64,000 bases of DNA from Apilactobacillus quenuiae. GTDB taxonomy: Bacteria; Bacillota; Bacilli; Lactobacillales; Lactobacillaceae. Below the pieces are notes generated by a model. It searched no databases. It saw only the letters and a program-made list of their open reading frames with translations, and was not told the origin of the DNA. The stretch spans positions 310,001 to 374,000 of the forward strand of contig NZ_POSN01000001.1 of assembly GCF_002994005.1 (NCBI RefSeq), given 5' to 3'. Position numbers and translations under genes: made by a program. The stretch's first letter is position 1, and each line of letters begins with the position of its first letter. Of the stretch, positions 40,764-50,540 are shown piece after piece.

Positions 40764-41912
40764 TTGGCAAGTATTAAGAAATATAAAAACAAAGATAATA
40801 AAATAAGATATAGTTTCCAAGTTTATTTAGGATTAGATAAACAAACTGGGAAAAAGATGAGAACCACTAGAAGAGGTTTTAAGACAAAAAAAGAAGCCAA
40901 TTTAGAAGCATCTAAATTAGAAATTCAAATTGCTCAAGGTGACTTAAAAAAACAAACTAATATTAAATTCTTGGATGTATATAAAGAATGGTTCCCATCA
41001 TATAAAAATACTGTCCGTGTTTCTACATGGGCAAGATCTATTGGTATGTTTAAAAATCACATTTTGCCATCACTAGGTAATAAAAAGATAGAAACGATTA
41101 AACCTAATGATGTACAAATTGCAGTCAATAAATGGTTTAAATTTGCACCTAATAATAGTAAAAAATGGTATTACTATTCATCCATGGTATTTGACTATGC
41201 TATGAAACAAGAATATATATCAAAGAACCCCTGTAAAATGGTAACATTACCCAGACGTAAACCTGTTTCAGGAGATAAGCCTGCTAATTTTTGGACTAAA
41301 AATCAATTAATGGAATTTTTTAAATATATTGATAAAGACAAAAATACAGAAAAGTTTACACTATTTCGTGTCCTGGCATTCACTGGTATTAGACGTGGCG
41401 AATGTTTAGCTTTAACCTGGGGTGATATTAACTTCAACGAAAACACTTTAAGAGTAAATAAAACTCTAACGCAAGGTATTAAAGGTAAACAAATCGTACA
41501 GGCACCTAAGACACGTAAAGGTAGACGTACCATTATTTTAGATAAATTAACTATCAATTATTTAAAAGAATGGCATATGAAACAAAGAAAATTATTTTTA
41601 AAGTATGGATTTAATACCATCAATAAATCACAATTAGTATTTACAACTAATAACAACACGCATAAAAGTTTAAATACTCCTGGAAAATGGTTAAGTAAGA
41701 TTATAAAGGATCATAATTTAAAGAAAATTACTGTGCATGGATTTAGACATACACATGCCTCTGCATTATTTGCAGCTGGAGCTTCAATAAAAGAGGTACA
41801 GGAGCGTTTAGGGCATGAAGATGTACAAACTACAATGAACATCTATACGCACGTTACTAACAACCAAAATAAAGATGCTGTCAAAAAGCTTACTAATTAC
41901 CTTAATTTTTAG
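40764..41912 (+). CDS. Tyrosine site-specific integrase
   Basis: 382 residues from TTG 40764. Domains: AP2-like arm-binding N-terminus (1-55, YSFQVYLGLDKQTGKK), SAM-like core-binding domain (about 70-150) and catalytic domain with Arg in FTGIRRGECLAL (about residue 212), HGFRH (about 327-331), LGHEDVQTTMNIYTHV giving the final His and the Tyr nucleophile. It joins the phage to tRNA-Ser, 145 bases away. All catalytic residues are present. Confidence 0.96.
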   Translation: MASIKKYKNKDNKIRYSFQVYLGLDKQTGKKMRTTRRGFKTKKEANLEASKLEIQIAQGDLKKQTNIKFLDVYKEWFPSYKNTVRVSTWARSIGMFKNHILPSLGNKKIETIKPNDVQIAVNKWFKFAPNNSKKWYYYSSMVFDYAMKQEYISKNPCKMVTLPRRKPVSGDKPANFWTKNQLMEFFKYIDKDKNTEKFTLFRVLAFTGIRRGECLALTWGDINFNENTLRVNKTLTQGIKGKQIVQAPKTRKGRRTIILDKLTINYLKEWHMKQRKLFLKYGFNTINKSQLVFTTNNNTHKSLNTPGKWLSKIIKDHNLKKITVHGFRHTHASALFAAGASIKEVQERLGHEDVQTTMNIYTHVTNNQNKDAVKKLTNYLNF

Positions 41913-41919
41913 TTAAAAA

Positions 41920-41941
41920 TTGAATGCCCTTTTGAATGCCC
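41920..41941. repeat. Tandem TTGAATGCCC repeats, probable integrase arm sites
   Basis: Two direct copies of TTGAATGCCC (41920-41929, 41932-41941) with a weaker third (GACTACCC, 41946-41953) between the integrase stop and the tRNA. Position and 12-base period fit arm-type binding by the integrase N-terminal domain. Confidence 0.6.
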
Positions 41942-41987
41942 CACTGACTACCCTTTGATGTTAAAATAATGAACTCATATAAATAGA

Positions 41988-42022
41988 AAAATCATTGATA
42001 AAGTTGATTTACCAATGATTTT
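41988..42022 (+). terminator. Hairpin terminator after integrase
   Basis: AAAATCATTG pairs perfectly with CAATGATTTT, loop 15 bases. T-rich ends on both strands. Confidence 0.65.
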
Positions 42023-42056
42023 GACAGTTTATGAACATGTATGAATACTGCTTTAA

Positions 42057-42142
42057 GGAGAGTACAGGAGTCGAACCTGCCCGCCGGAAAAACCGGTTCG
42101 TCGGATTTCGAGTCCGATGCATTACCGCTCTGCCAACTCTCC
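42057..42142 (-). tRNA. tRNA-Ser (CGA)
   Basis: Read on the minus strand: acceptor GGAGAGT pairs with ACTCTCC; D-arm GCAGAGCGGTAATGC; anticodon arm TCGGA-CTCGAAA-TCCGA with anticodon CGA; a long variable arm ACCGG-TTTTT-CCGG as in class II tRNAs; T-arm with loop TTCGACT. No CCA is encoded, and the base after the acceptor stem is T rather than the usual G of serine tRNAs. Its 3' end faces the prophage, so the 3' part was probably rebuilt by the phage att core on integration. Confidence 0.95.
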
Positions 42143-42150
42143 ATAATAAC

Positions 42151-42169
42151 GATGTGAACAAGTCACATC
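42151..42169. terminator. Hairpin between tRNA-Ser and apt
   Basis: GATGTGA/TCACATC perfect 7-bp stem with 5-base loop. The following T run is poor on both strands, so it is a weak terminator for apt at best. Confidence 0.4.
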
Positions 42170-42179
42170 ATAAATAATT

Positions 42180-42698
42180 TTAATATTGTAAAAGACTTAA
42201 AAGATCATAGTCCTTAATCTTATCTCGACCTTTTAATTCAGAAATTTCAATGATAAAAGCTGTTCCAACAACAATACCACCTAATTTTTCAACTAATTCA
42301 ATGGTAGCCTCGATAGTTCCACCAGTTGCTAATAAGTCATCGGTAATTAAAACTCTTTGACCTGGTTTAACAGCATCAGCATGAATGTATAAAGATGATT
42401 TTCCATATTCTAATCCATAAGACGCCCCTATAACCTTGCCTGGAAGTTTACCCTTTTTTCTTGCAGGCACAAATCCAATACCTAAATCATAAGCTACTGG
42501 ACAACCAACAATAAAACCACGAGCTTCAGGACCAACAACTAAATCCACTTTCTTATCTCTTGCATATCTGACAATTTTATCTGTAGCCTCATGATATGCT
42601 TCACCATTTTCCATAAGTGGAGAAATATCTCTAAAAGTAACTCCTTTTTCTGGAAAATTGTCATAACTAGCAACATATTTATACAAATCAAGTGCCAT
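42180..42698 (-). CDS. apt: Adenine phosphoribosyltransferase
   Basis: 172 residues, full length for the family. Converts adenine and PRPP to AMP in purine salvage. The PRPP-binding motif [13 protein letters not shown] (about residues 117-129) and the substrate loop with [10 protein letters not shown] (about 57-66) are intact. It is the last gene of the recJ-apt run, 27 bases after recJ, and the first host protein gene beside the prophage. Confidence 0.97.
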   Translation of the reverse strand: MALDLYKYVASYDNFPEKGVTFRDISPLMENGEAYHEATDKIVRYARDKKVDLVVGPEARGFIVGCPVAYDLGIGFVPARKKGKLPGKVIGASYGLEYGKSSLYIHADAVKPGQRVLITDDLLATGGTIEATIELVEKLGGIVVGTAFIIEISELKGRDKIKDYDLLSLLQY

Positions 42699-42724
42699 TG
42701 GTTAAATAACTTCCTTTCATCCCA

Positions 42725-45025
42725 TCAAAAGCAACTACGAATAACTTTATTCAAAGTTGTAGTATCAACATCTAACAATTTTTTCTTAACAGTTAACTGA
42801 TGCTTTCTAAGAATATAACTTTTAGTTAAAGTTATATCGCTTGATTCAGGATTACGATTACCATTCATAATACCATTTTCAATTGAAATAAAATTTAATT
42901 CTTTGAATACATTAATCATAAAAGTTAAATTGCTCTTATTAATTTTCAAATAATTACTTAATAAATCAATATCATCATATATTTTAATATTTTTGTGACC
43001 TTCAACAAACCTAAACAAATCAGCATATTGTGATCTGGTAGGCATTTCACCTAAAATATTATTATAAAGATAAAAAATTAAATTATTATTTTTACTAATA
43101 GCATTCAAAGCTAAAATAAAGTTTTCAAAAGAATCTGGACAATCAACAAATATTATATTATCAAAATTATCCTCTAAAGACAAATTATTATATAAGCATG
43201 CCTCAGAATTATTTCCTATAAAGGGCAATATTTTATTATATACTTTTTCATGAAAGAAAACATATAATGAATTGCTATATTGAAACATCGACTTTTTTAA
43301 TTGATTGGTTCTCAAATCAGTTATTTCAACATTATCACTATAGATATCATCATTCATAACTTGAATTGTAGTTCTGCCCTTCCAAGTATTCTTCTCTAAA
43401 TGACCTGCAACGTGAACACAATCAAATAATGAATCTAAGTGACTAGCTAATTTACCATTTTTAAAAGCTAAAACATTAATTTTTGAATTATTATCAACCA
43501 TTTGAAATTTTAAGTGTTCATTACTTTTTCCCATGGTTTTAACATTGGTAATAATTTGTGGTTCAAATTCAAAAATTGGATATTCATTATCAGTACCAAA
43601 AGGTGATAATAATTGTAAATTATCAAATAATTTTTGAGTAACATCGTTAACTTGTATTTTTTTAGCAATTGGTAATTTAGTTTTTTGCAATTTTTCAATA
43701 CCATTATTAACAGCATAATTTTCAAAGTGATTAATTAATGCACTTAAATTATCACTTTCAATACTCAATCCAATTGCCATACTATGACCACCAAATGAAG
43801 CCATATTATCACGAATACCATTTATAGCTTCAAATAGATCAAAGCCCTCAACGCTCCTACCTGAGCCTTTATATATACCAGTTTCAGGATTATGACTTAT
43901 AACGATAGTTGGTTTATTATATTTTTCAACCAAACGACTAGCAACAATTCCTACGACACCTTCATGCCAATTATCGCCATATACAACAATTGTATGTTTA
44001 TCTATATTTTTTGCTGCCATTTCAGATGCCTGTAAGAAAATATCATCGACTAATTTTCTTCTTTTCTTATTTTCATTTTCAGTATTGTGACTTAATTCAT
44101 CAGCCAAATCATCATCAAAGGTAGTCAATAGTTCTACCCCAGTTGTAGCATCGCTAATTCTACCTAACGCATTTAAACGGGGCGCTAAGCCAAAGCTAAT
44201 ACTTTGTTCATTAATATTATCAGCTTTCAAACCCGCTAATTTCTCAAGATGCATTAATCCTGGACGCTGGGTATCTGATAATTCTTGTAGACCATATTTT
44301 ACTAAGATGCGATTTTCATCAGTCAAAGATACTAAGTCAGCCACTGTCCCAATTGCGGCTAAATCAAAATATTCTTCAGGTATTTCTTCTAATAATGCGG
44401 TTGCTACTTTAAAAGCTATTCCCACTCCAGAGAAATCTCCGAAAGGATATTCATCCCCTGGATATCTAGCATGTACAATGGCATATGCCTCCGGAATAAC
44501 ATCAGGAATTTTATGATGATCTGTAATGATAACATCACAGTTCATCTTATTTGCCAAGCTAACAGAGTCATTACCAGATATCCCATTATCAACGGTCACA
44601 ATCAGGCTTGTTCCATCACTAATAATTTCTTTATATTTTTGCGGATTAGGTCCATATCCATCTTTAAATCGATTAGGAATAAAATATGTTACGTTAGCAC
44701 CTAAATTAACTAAAGTTTCATACATAACAGAAGTGCTAGTAATTCCGTCAGCATCATAATCACCATAAACCGTAATTTTTTCATTATCTTCAATTGCCCT
44801 TTTTATTCGATCACATGCTTTTTGCATATCATGCATCATGTAAGGATCACGTAAATTATTAATTTGTGGTGTTAAAAACGACTTAATATCATCAATATTC
44901 TTATAACCACGACTAAATAAAATTGAAATTATTAATGTACTAATTCCTAATTCTTTAGCAATGTCTTTTTGTTCATCATTCACTATATTTTTATTTAATT
45001 GCCAATCGAATTTTGCAGGTATCAT
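42725..45025 (-). CDS. recJ: Single-stranded-DNA-specific exonuclease RecJ
   Basis: 766 residues. DHH phosphoesterase motifs are clear: YGDYDADGITS (about 82-92), TVDNGISG (about 138-145) and ITDHHKIP (about 160-167); DHHA1 domain with GGHSMAIG near 415; OB-fold around 480-560; and the long C-terminal domain typical of Firmicute RecJ. It degrades 5' ends in recombination and base excision repair. ATG 45025 lies 14 bases after rnz's stop. Confidence 0.97.
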   Translation of the reverse strand: MIPAKFDWQLNKNIVNDEQKDIAKELGISTLIISILFSRGYKNIDDIKSFLTPQINNLRDPYMMHDMQKACDRIKRAIEDNEKITVYGDYDADGITSTSVMYETLVNLGANVTYFIPNRFKDGYGPNPQKYKEIISDGTSLIVTVDNGISGNDSVSLANKMNCDVIITDHHKIPDVIPEAYAIVHARYPGDEYPFGDFSGVGIAFKVATALLEEIPEEYFDLAAIGTVADLVSLTDENRILVKYGLQELSDTQRPGLMHLEKLAGLKADNINEQSISFGLAPRLNALGRISDATTGVELLTTFDDDLADELSHNTENENKKRRKLVDDIFLQASEMAAKNIDKHTIVVYGDNWHEGVVGIVASRLVEKYNKPTIVISHNPETGIYKGSGRSVEGFDLFEAINGIRDNMASFGGHSMAIGLSIESDNLSALINHFENYAVNNGIEKLQKTKLPIAKKIQVNDVTQKLFDNLQLLSPFGTDNEYPIFEFEPQIITNVKTMGKSNEHLKFQMVDNNSKINVLAFKNGKLASHLDSLFDCVHVAGHLEKNTWKGRTTIQVMNDDIYSDNVEITDLRTNQLKKSMFQYSNSLYVFFHEKVYNKILPFIGNNSEACLYNNLSLEDNFDNIIFVDCPDSFENFILALNAISKNNNLIFYLYNNILGEMPTRSQYADLFRFVEGHKNIKIYDDIDLLSNYLKINKSNLTFMINVFKELNFISIENGIMNGNRNPESSDITLTKSYILRKHQLTVKKKLLDVDTTTLNKVIRSCF

Positions 45026-45038
45026 TATATTTCATCCT

Positions 45039-45974
45039 TTAATTGTTTTTTTCAAAGGGTACATCTATTACATCAAAATCCTTAACCACTCTAGTATTGT
45101 TAAAAATACTCTGCGCTTGTTTTTGTAATTCTCTAGCCATTTTCCCAGTGTACCTTGCTGAAATATGAGTTAAAAGCAATTTACCCACATTTGCTTTTTT
45201 AGCTAATTTAGCTGCTTGCATATTAGTTGAATGATAATAATTATGCGCTAATCTGCTTTCACCTTTACCAAAAGTACTCTCATGTACTAATACATCAGCA
45301 TTCTCAGCTAATTTATAACTATTAGGATTACTTCTAGTATCACCGATAACAGTTATAATTCTTCCTTTTTGAGATTCACCAATAAACTCGTTTCCATCGA
45401 TAGTTCTACCATCATCCAGAGTGACCGTTTCACCATTTTTCAACTTACCATAAACAGGTCCTGAAGGTATTTTAGCTGCTTTTAATTTATCAACTAATAG
45501 TTCTCCTTGATGATCTTTTTCTACTACACGATAGCCAAAAGATTCAATTTGATGATCTAAACGATCAGCATAAACTTCAAATTGTTTGTTATTTAATAAA
45601 ACTCCTGGTTCATTAAACTCTTCATAATTAATTTTGTAAGATAATTTAGTTTGAGAAACTCTTAAACTAATTTCAACAAAATCTTTAACTCCCTTAGGGC
45701 CATAAATAGTAACAGGTGTATTTCCTCCCTGAAATGAACGAGAACTTAATAAGCCTGGTAGCCCAAAAATATGATCACCGTGTAAATGAGTAATAAATAT
45801 TTTATTAATTTTACGTGGCTTCAAATTAGAACGTAAAATTTGTTGTTGAGTACCTTCACCACAGTCAAATAACCAAACTGAGTTACACTCATCGAGTAGT
45901 TTTAAGGCTGTTGCTGAAACGTTTCTAAATTTACCTGGTACACCAGAACCAGTTCCTAAAAATTCTAATTGCAT
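45039..45974 (-). CDS. rnz: Ribonuclease Z
   Basis: 311 residues, the short form. It matures the 3' ends of tRNAs that lack an encoded CCA, such as the tRNA-Ser in this window. The metallo-beta-lactamase motif [13 protein letters not shown] (about 62-74) carries the Zn ligands; further ligands are in VIGDTRSN and LLTHISARY near the C-terminus. The exosite arm lies around 165-190. It is cotranscribed with recJ and apt. Confidence 0.97.
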   Translation of the reverse strand: MQLEFLGTGSGVPGKFRNVSATALKLLDECNSVWLFDCGEGTQQQILRSNLKPRKINKIFITHLHGDHIFGLPGLLSSRSFQGGNTPVTIYGPKGVKDFVEISLRVSQTKLSYKINYEEFNEPGVLLNNKQFEVYADRLDHQIESFGYRVVEKDHQGELLVDKLKAAKIPSGPVYGKLKNGETVTLDDGRTIDGNEFIGESQKGRIITVIGDTRSNPNSYKLAENADVLVHESTFGKGESRLAHNYYHSTNMQAAKLAKKANVGKLLLTHISARYTGKMARELQKQAQSIFNNTRVVKDFDVIDVPFEKNN

Positions 45975-46061
45975 AAAAATCTATTCCTTTTTATTTATTC
46001 GTATCTAAAAAAATCACTAATATAAATTGTAGCATATAAAGATATATTTCAATACATAAAA

Positions 46062-46086
46062 AAAGATGGGATTAATTCCCATCTTT
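46062..46086 (-). terminator. Terminator of obg
   Basis: AAAGATGGGA/TCCCATCTTT stem, 5-base loop, T-rich tail on the minus strand, 6 bases after the obg stop. Confidence 0.85.
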
Positions 46087-46091
46087 AAATG

Positions 46092-47390
46092 CTAATCTAC
46101 ATAAGAAAATGTGAAATCAAGAATCGAAACTAAATCACCATTTTCAGCTCCAGCTTTTCTTAAGGCATCGTCAACACCCATACCACGAAGTTGTCTTGCA
46201 AATCGCAACATGCTTTGATCATGAGTAGTATCTGTCATCTTGAACAACTTTTCAATTTTCTTACCAGATAAGATCCAATTACCATCCTCATCTTTACTAA
46301 TCTCAAATGGCTTTTCATCAGCATTGAATTTGTACTCTGATTCATCTTCAACTGGTTCTTCTGTATCAGTAATAGGGAATTTAGGAGTTTTATCTAATAA
46401 TTCAGCTGTTTCACTTATTAATGTACTCAAACCACTATGAGTTATAGAAGAAATTGGAATTATTTCATAAGCATTATCATTTTTATTAGATAAAGCATCT
46501 TTAAATTCTTTTAAGTTTTCTTCAGAGTCTGGCATATCCATCTTAGTTGCAACAATAATTTGTGGTCTTTTTAAAAGATTACTATCATATTTAGATAATT
46601 CTTCATTAATTTTTTGGTAATCTTCAATCGGATTTCGACCTTCTTGCCCACTCATATCAACTAAATGTAAAATGACTCTAGTTCTTTCAACATGACGCAA
46701 AAATTGAAAACCTAAACCAACACCAGAAGATGCACCTTCAATTAAACCTGGTAAGTCAGCTACAGCAAAATCTCTACCATCGTCTAATTTAACCATTCCT
46801 AAGTTAGGAACTAATGTCGTAAAATGATATTGTGCAACCTTAGGTTTAGAACTAGTTATTGTAGATAATAATGTAGATTTACCGACAGAAGGAAATCCTA
46901 CCAATCCTACATCAGCTAGAACTTTTAATTCTAATCTAACACTAAGTTCTTCACCAGGTTCACCATTTTCAGCAATTTCAGGGGCAGAATTTTTAGCTGA
47001 AGCAAAATGAGTATTACCACGACCACCACGGCCGCCAGCAGCAACAACATAGCTATCACCTTTATCAACTAAATCATAAAGAAGCTTATTAGTATCATTA
47101 TCATAAATAGAGGTCCCTTCAGGTACATATACGACTAAGTCATCAGCACTACGACCAGTCATCTTTTTATTTCCACCATCAGCACCACGATCCGCAACAA
47201 ATTTACGTTTGTAATGAAAATCCATTAATGTACTCATACCAGTTTCAACAGCAAAAATAACACTTCCACCATGTCCACCATCACCACCAGCAGGTCCACC
47301 GTTTGGAACAAACTTTTCTCTTCTAAAGGCAACGATTCCATTACCACCATTACCAGCTTTTACATTTATTTTAACTTGATCAACAAACAT
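46092..47390 (-). CDS. obg: GTPase Obg/CgtA
   Basis: 432 residues. Order of domains: glycine-rich OBG fold at 1-158 ([14 protein letters not shown] and [13 protein letters not shown]), G domain 160-330 with P-loop [21 protein letters not shown] and ATKMD, and the C-terminal OCT domain from about 350. It assists large-subunit ribosome maturation and stress signalling. Monocistronic, with its own terminator. Confidence 0.98.
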   Translation of the reverse strand: MFVDQVKINVKAGNGGNGIVAFRREKFVPNGGPAGGDGGHGGSVIFAVETGMSTLMDFHYKRKFVADRGADGGNKKMTGRSADDLVVYVPEGTSIYDNDTNKLLYDLVDKGDSYVVAAGGRGGRGNTHFASAKNSAPEIAENGEPGEELSVRLELKVLADVGLVGFPSVGKSTLLSTITSSKPKVAQYHFTTLVPNLGMVKLDDGRDFAVADLPGLIEGASSGVGLGFQFLRHVERTRVILHLVDMSGQEGRNPIEDYQKINEELSKYDSNLLKRPQIIVATKMDMPDSEENLKEFKDALSNKNDNAYEIIPISSITHSGLSTLISETAELLDKTPKFPITDTEEPVEDESEYKFNADEKPFEISKDEDGNWILSGKKIEKLFKMTDTTHDQSMLRFARQLRGMGVDDALRKAGAENGDLVSILDFTFSYVD

Positions 47391-47475
47391 ATTTTATATC
47401 AACTCTACTTTTTCTTTTATTTATTGAGTATAACGACATTTATATTTAACGTAAAGAACTCAATATAATTCGCAA

Positions 47476-49263
47476 TTATTTTTTTACTTTGGTTAAGGTG
47501 AATTTAATATTCTGAGCAACCTTATGCGATATCCCTAAAGCTTCAATCTTTGAAATTGGTGAATCAGAAATGTTATTTAAAGATCCAAATTCTCTTAGTA
47601 ATTTATTTCTAGTCTTAGGTCCTACACCATCAATATTATCTAGTTCCGAACTTAACGAATGCTTAGTATGAACTTTTCTATGAAAGTTAATGGCAAATCT
47701 ATGAACCTCATCTTGAACCCTCTGAACTAAATAAAATGCTTGGCTTTTAGGATTCAAATAAACATGTTCATCTAATTGACCAAATAATAAATCAGCAGTC
47801 TTGTGCTTATCATTTTTGACCATCCCAGCTACTGGAATTTGTAAATTCAATTCATTTTCTAAAACATCCTTAACCGCATTCAATTGGATAACTCCACCAT
47901 CCATCAATATTAAATCTGGTAATGGCAAATGAGCCTTTAAAAGATAACTATATCGTCTCCTAATAACTTCGCGTGTACTAGCAGCTTCATCAGCATGATC
48001 TTCATTTCTAAGTTTATACTTACGATATTCATTCTTATTGGGCTTACCATCATCAAAAACAACCATTGCAGACACTAAATCAGCACCTTGAATATGAGAA
48101 TGGTCAAATGATTCAATTCGATGACCATGGGGAATATTTAATAAATTACACAAATCTTCCATTGCACCGACAGTTTTAATATTATCTAATTCCATTAGTC
48201 TGAATTTTTCATCTAAAACTAATTTAGCATTTTTATAAGCCATATCTAGTAAGTCTTTCTTCTGACCACGTTTTGGTACTCTAACTGGTGAATCCAAAGC
48301 TTCTGAAATCATATCTTTATCTAATTTTTTAGGAACAAGGATTTCACTGGGTAAAGGTTGATTTTCCTGGGAATAAAAGCTAGCAATAAAATTATCCATT
48401 TCTTCTTCTGGAGAATCAATAATTGGAAATGTCCTTTTAATGCGCTTAAGCAATCTAGCTTGTCGAATAAAGAATATTTGGATAGAAATCCAACCATCAT
48501 TAACATAGTAATTAAAGATGTCTCGTGGAGTTGTATCGTTAGAAATGATTTTCTGCTTTTCAACAGTAATTTCAATATATTTTAATTGGTCTCTTATTTC
48601 AGCAGCCCTTTCATATTCCATATTTTCAGATGCTTTTAACATTTTAGAAGTAAGCATTTTTTTAGCAATTCCAACATTTCCATTCAAGAATGATTTAATA
48701 TGCCTAATTTGTTCATCGTATACAGACTTAGGAACTTTTTTAAAACAAGCGCCTAAACATTGCCCCATATGATAATACAAACATGGCCTATTTTGATAAC
48801 CATTACATCTTCTCAAAGGATATACTTTTTGTAGAAAATGTAAAGTTTCATCAGCAGCGTATACATTAGGATAAGGACCAAAGTAATAACCACCATCATG
48901 CTTAATGTGATTAACAATTTTAATTTGTGGATCTCTTTCTTTAGTAATTTTAATGTAAGGGTAACCACTATTACCTTGTTTTAATTGAATGTTAAAATGA
49001 GGACGATATTTATGAATTAGCGTTATTTCTAACAAAAAAGCTTCTTTATTGGTAGAGGTTATAATTGTTTCAAAATCACGAATATTAGCAACTAGTTTAG
49101 CTGTTTTCCCTTCATGACTACTTTTAAAATAAGATTTAACTCGATTTTTTAAATTTTTTGCTTTTCCAACATAGATGATTTTACCAAGTCTGTCTTTCAT
49201 TAAGTAACATCCCGGTAAATCTGGCAATAATCTTAATTTATGTTCTATATGTGGAGTGGCCAA
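47476..49263 (-). CDS. uvrC: UvrABC system protein C
   Basis: 595 residues if TTG 49263 is used; GAGGTG stands 6 bases before it and the protein then begins LATPHIEHKLRLLPDLPG, the normal UvrC opening. An in-frame start at 49290 lies upstream of that site. GIY-YIG nuclease domain at 15-95, UvrB-binding UVR motif near 200, RNase H-like endonuclease domain 350-500 and the C-terminal helix-hairpin-helix pair at 530-595. Makes both incisions in nucleotide excision repair. Confidence 0.96.
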   Translation of the reverse strand: MATPHIEHKLRLLPDLPGCYLMKDRLGKIIYVGKAKNLKNRVKSYFKSSHEGKTAKLVANIRDFETIITSTNKEAFLLEITLIHKYRPHFNIQLKQGNSGYPYIKITKERDPQIKIVNHIKHDGGYYFGPYPNVYAADETLHFLQKVYPLRRCNGYQNRPCLYYHMGQCLGACFKKVPKSVYDEQIRHIKSFLNGNVGIAKKMLTSKMLKASENMEYERAAEIRDQLKYIEITVEKQKIISNDTTPRDIFNYYVNDGWISIQIFFIRQARLLKRIKRTFPIIDSPEEEMDNFIASFYSQENQPLPSEILVPKKLDKDMISEALDSPVRVPKRGQKKDLLDMAYKNAKLVLDEKFRLMELDNIKTVGAMEDLCNLLNIPHGHRIESFDHSHIQGADLVSAMVVFDDGKPNKNEYRKYKLRNEDHADEAASTREVIRRRYSYLLKAHLPLPDLILMDGGVIQLNAVKDVLENELNLQIPVAGMVKNDKHKTADLLFGQLDEHVYLNPKSQAFYLVQRVQDEVHRFAINFHRKVHTKHSLSSELDNIDGVGPKTRNKLLREFGSLNNISDSPISKIEALGISHKVAQNIKFTLTKVKK

Positions 49264-49354
49264 ATTTCTCACCTCAATTAATAAATCCAATTAATATGAC
49301 AAACAATCAATAATTTGATACTATATACGTATAAAAGCAAGGAGATGTATACTT

Positions 49355-49495
49355 ATGAGTTTAAATATACAACGTAATAACGATTTAAATGCTATGTTTG
49401 ATAAGATAGCAAAAGTCGACTCAAATGACAAGAAACGCGAAAAATTCCTCAAAAAAGGAAATAAAGATTCTAAAAATAAGAAAAAAGACAAATAA
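49355..49495 (+). CDS. Small Lys/Asn-rich protein (SPJ_0845-like)
   Basis: 46 residues with a good AAGGAG site at 11 bases. Begins MSLNIQRNNDLNAMFDKIAK and ends in a K/D/N-rich tail. The size, the 'LdkmFDsfak' style core and the charged tail resemble the short SPJ_0845 family of Lactobacillales. It is the only plus-strand host gene here apart from rpsT, set between uvrC and the MazG-like gene. Function unknown. Confidence 0.6.
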   Translation: MSLNIQRNNDLNAMFDKIAKVDSNDKKREKFLKKGNKDSKNKKKDK

Positions 49496-49502
49496 TCTAA
49501 TT

Positions 49503-49537
49503 AGGCTTCACAATAATATTATTGTGAAGCCTTTTTT
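49503..49537. terminator. Bidirectional terminator
   Basis: Perfect 15-bp inverted repeat starting AGGCTTCACAATAAT with no spacer and T6 on the plus strand. Serves the small plus-strand gene and the leftward MazG-like gene. Confidence 0.92.
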
Positions 49538-49829
49538 AATCTTTTAACATTGCATCTTTTCTCTTATTTAATCGTTTAATGTTAAAATCGGCTACTTCTT
49601 CGAAAGGAACATTATTCCATTCAGCTATTTGTGATAGATACCACAAAACATCGCCCATTTCTTTAACTAATTGTTCACGATTTAACTCTTCACCATGAAA
49701 AGTATATTTTTTAACAAGATCAACAACTTGTCCAGTTTCACTACCTAATCCTAATGCACAGTTAGTTAAAACTTGTTCATTTCCACGAAGAGTTTTGTTA
49801 GCAGCTTTTTGATATTCATTAAAATTCAA
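49536..49829 (-). CDS. MazG-like nucleotide pyrophosphohydrolase
   Basis: 97 residues, the length of single-domain MazG-like enzymes that hydrolyse non-canonical NTPs. The second half of the signature, KEMGDVLWYLSQ, is intact (E-x-x-D, with the G). The first half reads GSETGQVVDLVKK where the family usually has E-A-G-E, so a metal-binding Glu is replaced by Gln; activity may be altered. The ATG touches the ysxC stop. Confidence 0.8.
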   Translation of the reverse strand: MNFNEYQKAANKTLRGNEQVLTNCALGLGSETGQVVDLVKKYTFHGEELNREQLVKEMGDVLWYLSQIAEWNNVPFEEVADFNIKRLNKRKDAMLKD

Positions 49830-50420
49830 TTATTCTACCCCCGTGTGTTTTTCAATCCATTGCCAAACTTCATCCTTACCATATTTAGTTTGAGCAGAAA
49901 ACAACATAATCTCATCGTCTTCATTTAGTTCGATGGTTTTATTTAGTAAACTAGTTTCTTTATTCCATTTACTTTTAGGAGTTTTATCCATTTTAGTTGC
50001 TAAAATTAATGTAGGAATGTCATAATATTTTAAAAATTCATACATTTGCAAATCGTCATCGCTTGGTTTTCTTCTACCATCAATTAATAAAATAACACCA
50101 TCTAACTGGCGGCGAGTGGTCAAATATGTTTCAATCATTTGTCCCCATTTTTCACGTTCTTTTTTAGAAATTCTAGCATAACCATAACCAGGAATATCAA
50201 CAAAAAACATTTTATCATCTACGTTATAAAAGTTTAAAGTTTGAGTTTTACCTGGAGTATTTGAAGTTCTTGCATAACTATTTCGATTAATTAAAACGTT
50301 AGTTAATGAAGATTTTCCTACGTTTGAGCGACCAACTAAAGCAATTTCAGGATACCCGTTTGAAGGATATTGTTTAGGCTCTACTGCACTAATATCAATA
50401 TTCACATTGTTTACGTCCAT
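49830..50420 (-). CDS. ysxC: Ribosome biogenesis GTPase YsxC/EngB
   Basis: 196 residues, complete. G1 [10 protein letters not shown] (about 31-40), G3 DIPGYGYA (about 76-83), G4 ATKMDK (about 143-148). Needed for late 50S assembly. It follows clpX in the same order as in other Bacilli, where clpX, ysxC form an operon; here a 120-base gap with a terminator hairpin separates them. Confidence 0.97.
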   Translation of the reverse strand: MDVNNVNIDISAVEPKQYPSNGYPEIALVGRSNVGKSSLTNVLINRNSYARTSNTPGKTQTLNFYNVDDKMFFVDIPGYGYARISKKEREKWGQMIETYLTTRRQLDGVILLIDGRRKPSDDDLQMYEFLKYYDIPTLILATKMDKTPKSKWNKETSLLNKTIELNEDDEIMLFSAQTKYGKDEVWQWIEKHTGVE

Positions 50421-50497
50421 TGGTAGTACTTCCCCTTATCATTTAAAGTTCTTAATGTATTTTAACACATTTTATCACCAATTATTTAAAAGAAATT

Positions 50498-50532
50498 AAA
50501 ACGCCTCACCTAAATAATTAGGCAGGCGTTTT
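50498..50532 (-). terminator. Terminator of clpX
   Basis: AAAACGCCT pairs with AGGCGTTTT, plus CCTA/TAGG inside; T-rich on the minus strand. Lies between clpX stop and the ysxC start. Confidence 0.85.
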
Positions 50533-50540
50533 AATTTTAA

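Larger units (their letters stand above)
1..42075. mobile_element. Myovirus-type prophage, right part, integrated at tRNA-Ser
   Basis: A continuous set of phage modules runs from the window edge to the 3' end of tRNA-Ser: late structural genes, packaging, replication, lysogeny switch, cargo and integrase. A DUF3383 sheath, a separate tube, a gp27-like hub, a Gp138-type spike and baseplate J show a contractile tail. The right boundary is placed in the 3' half of the tRNA because the integrase lies beside it and tRNA 3' ends are classic tyrosine-integrase targets. The exact core is inferred. The left end, including lysis genes and the second att copy, is outside the window. Confidence 0.93.

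Noticed and set aside
41303-41557. Minus-strand frame inside the integrase gene
   Set aside because: Shadow of the integrase catalytic domain, no translation signals.
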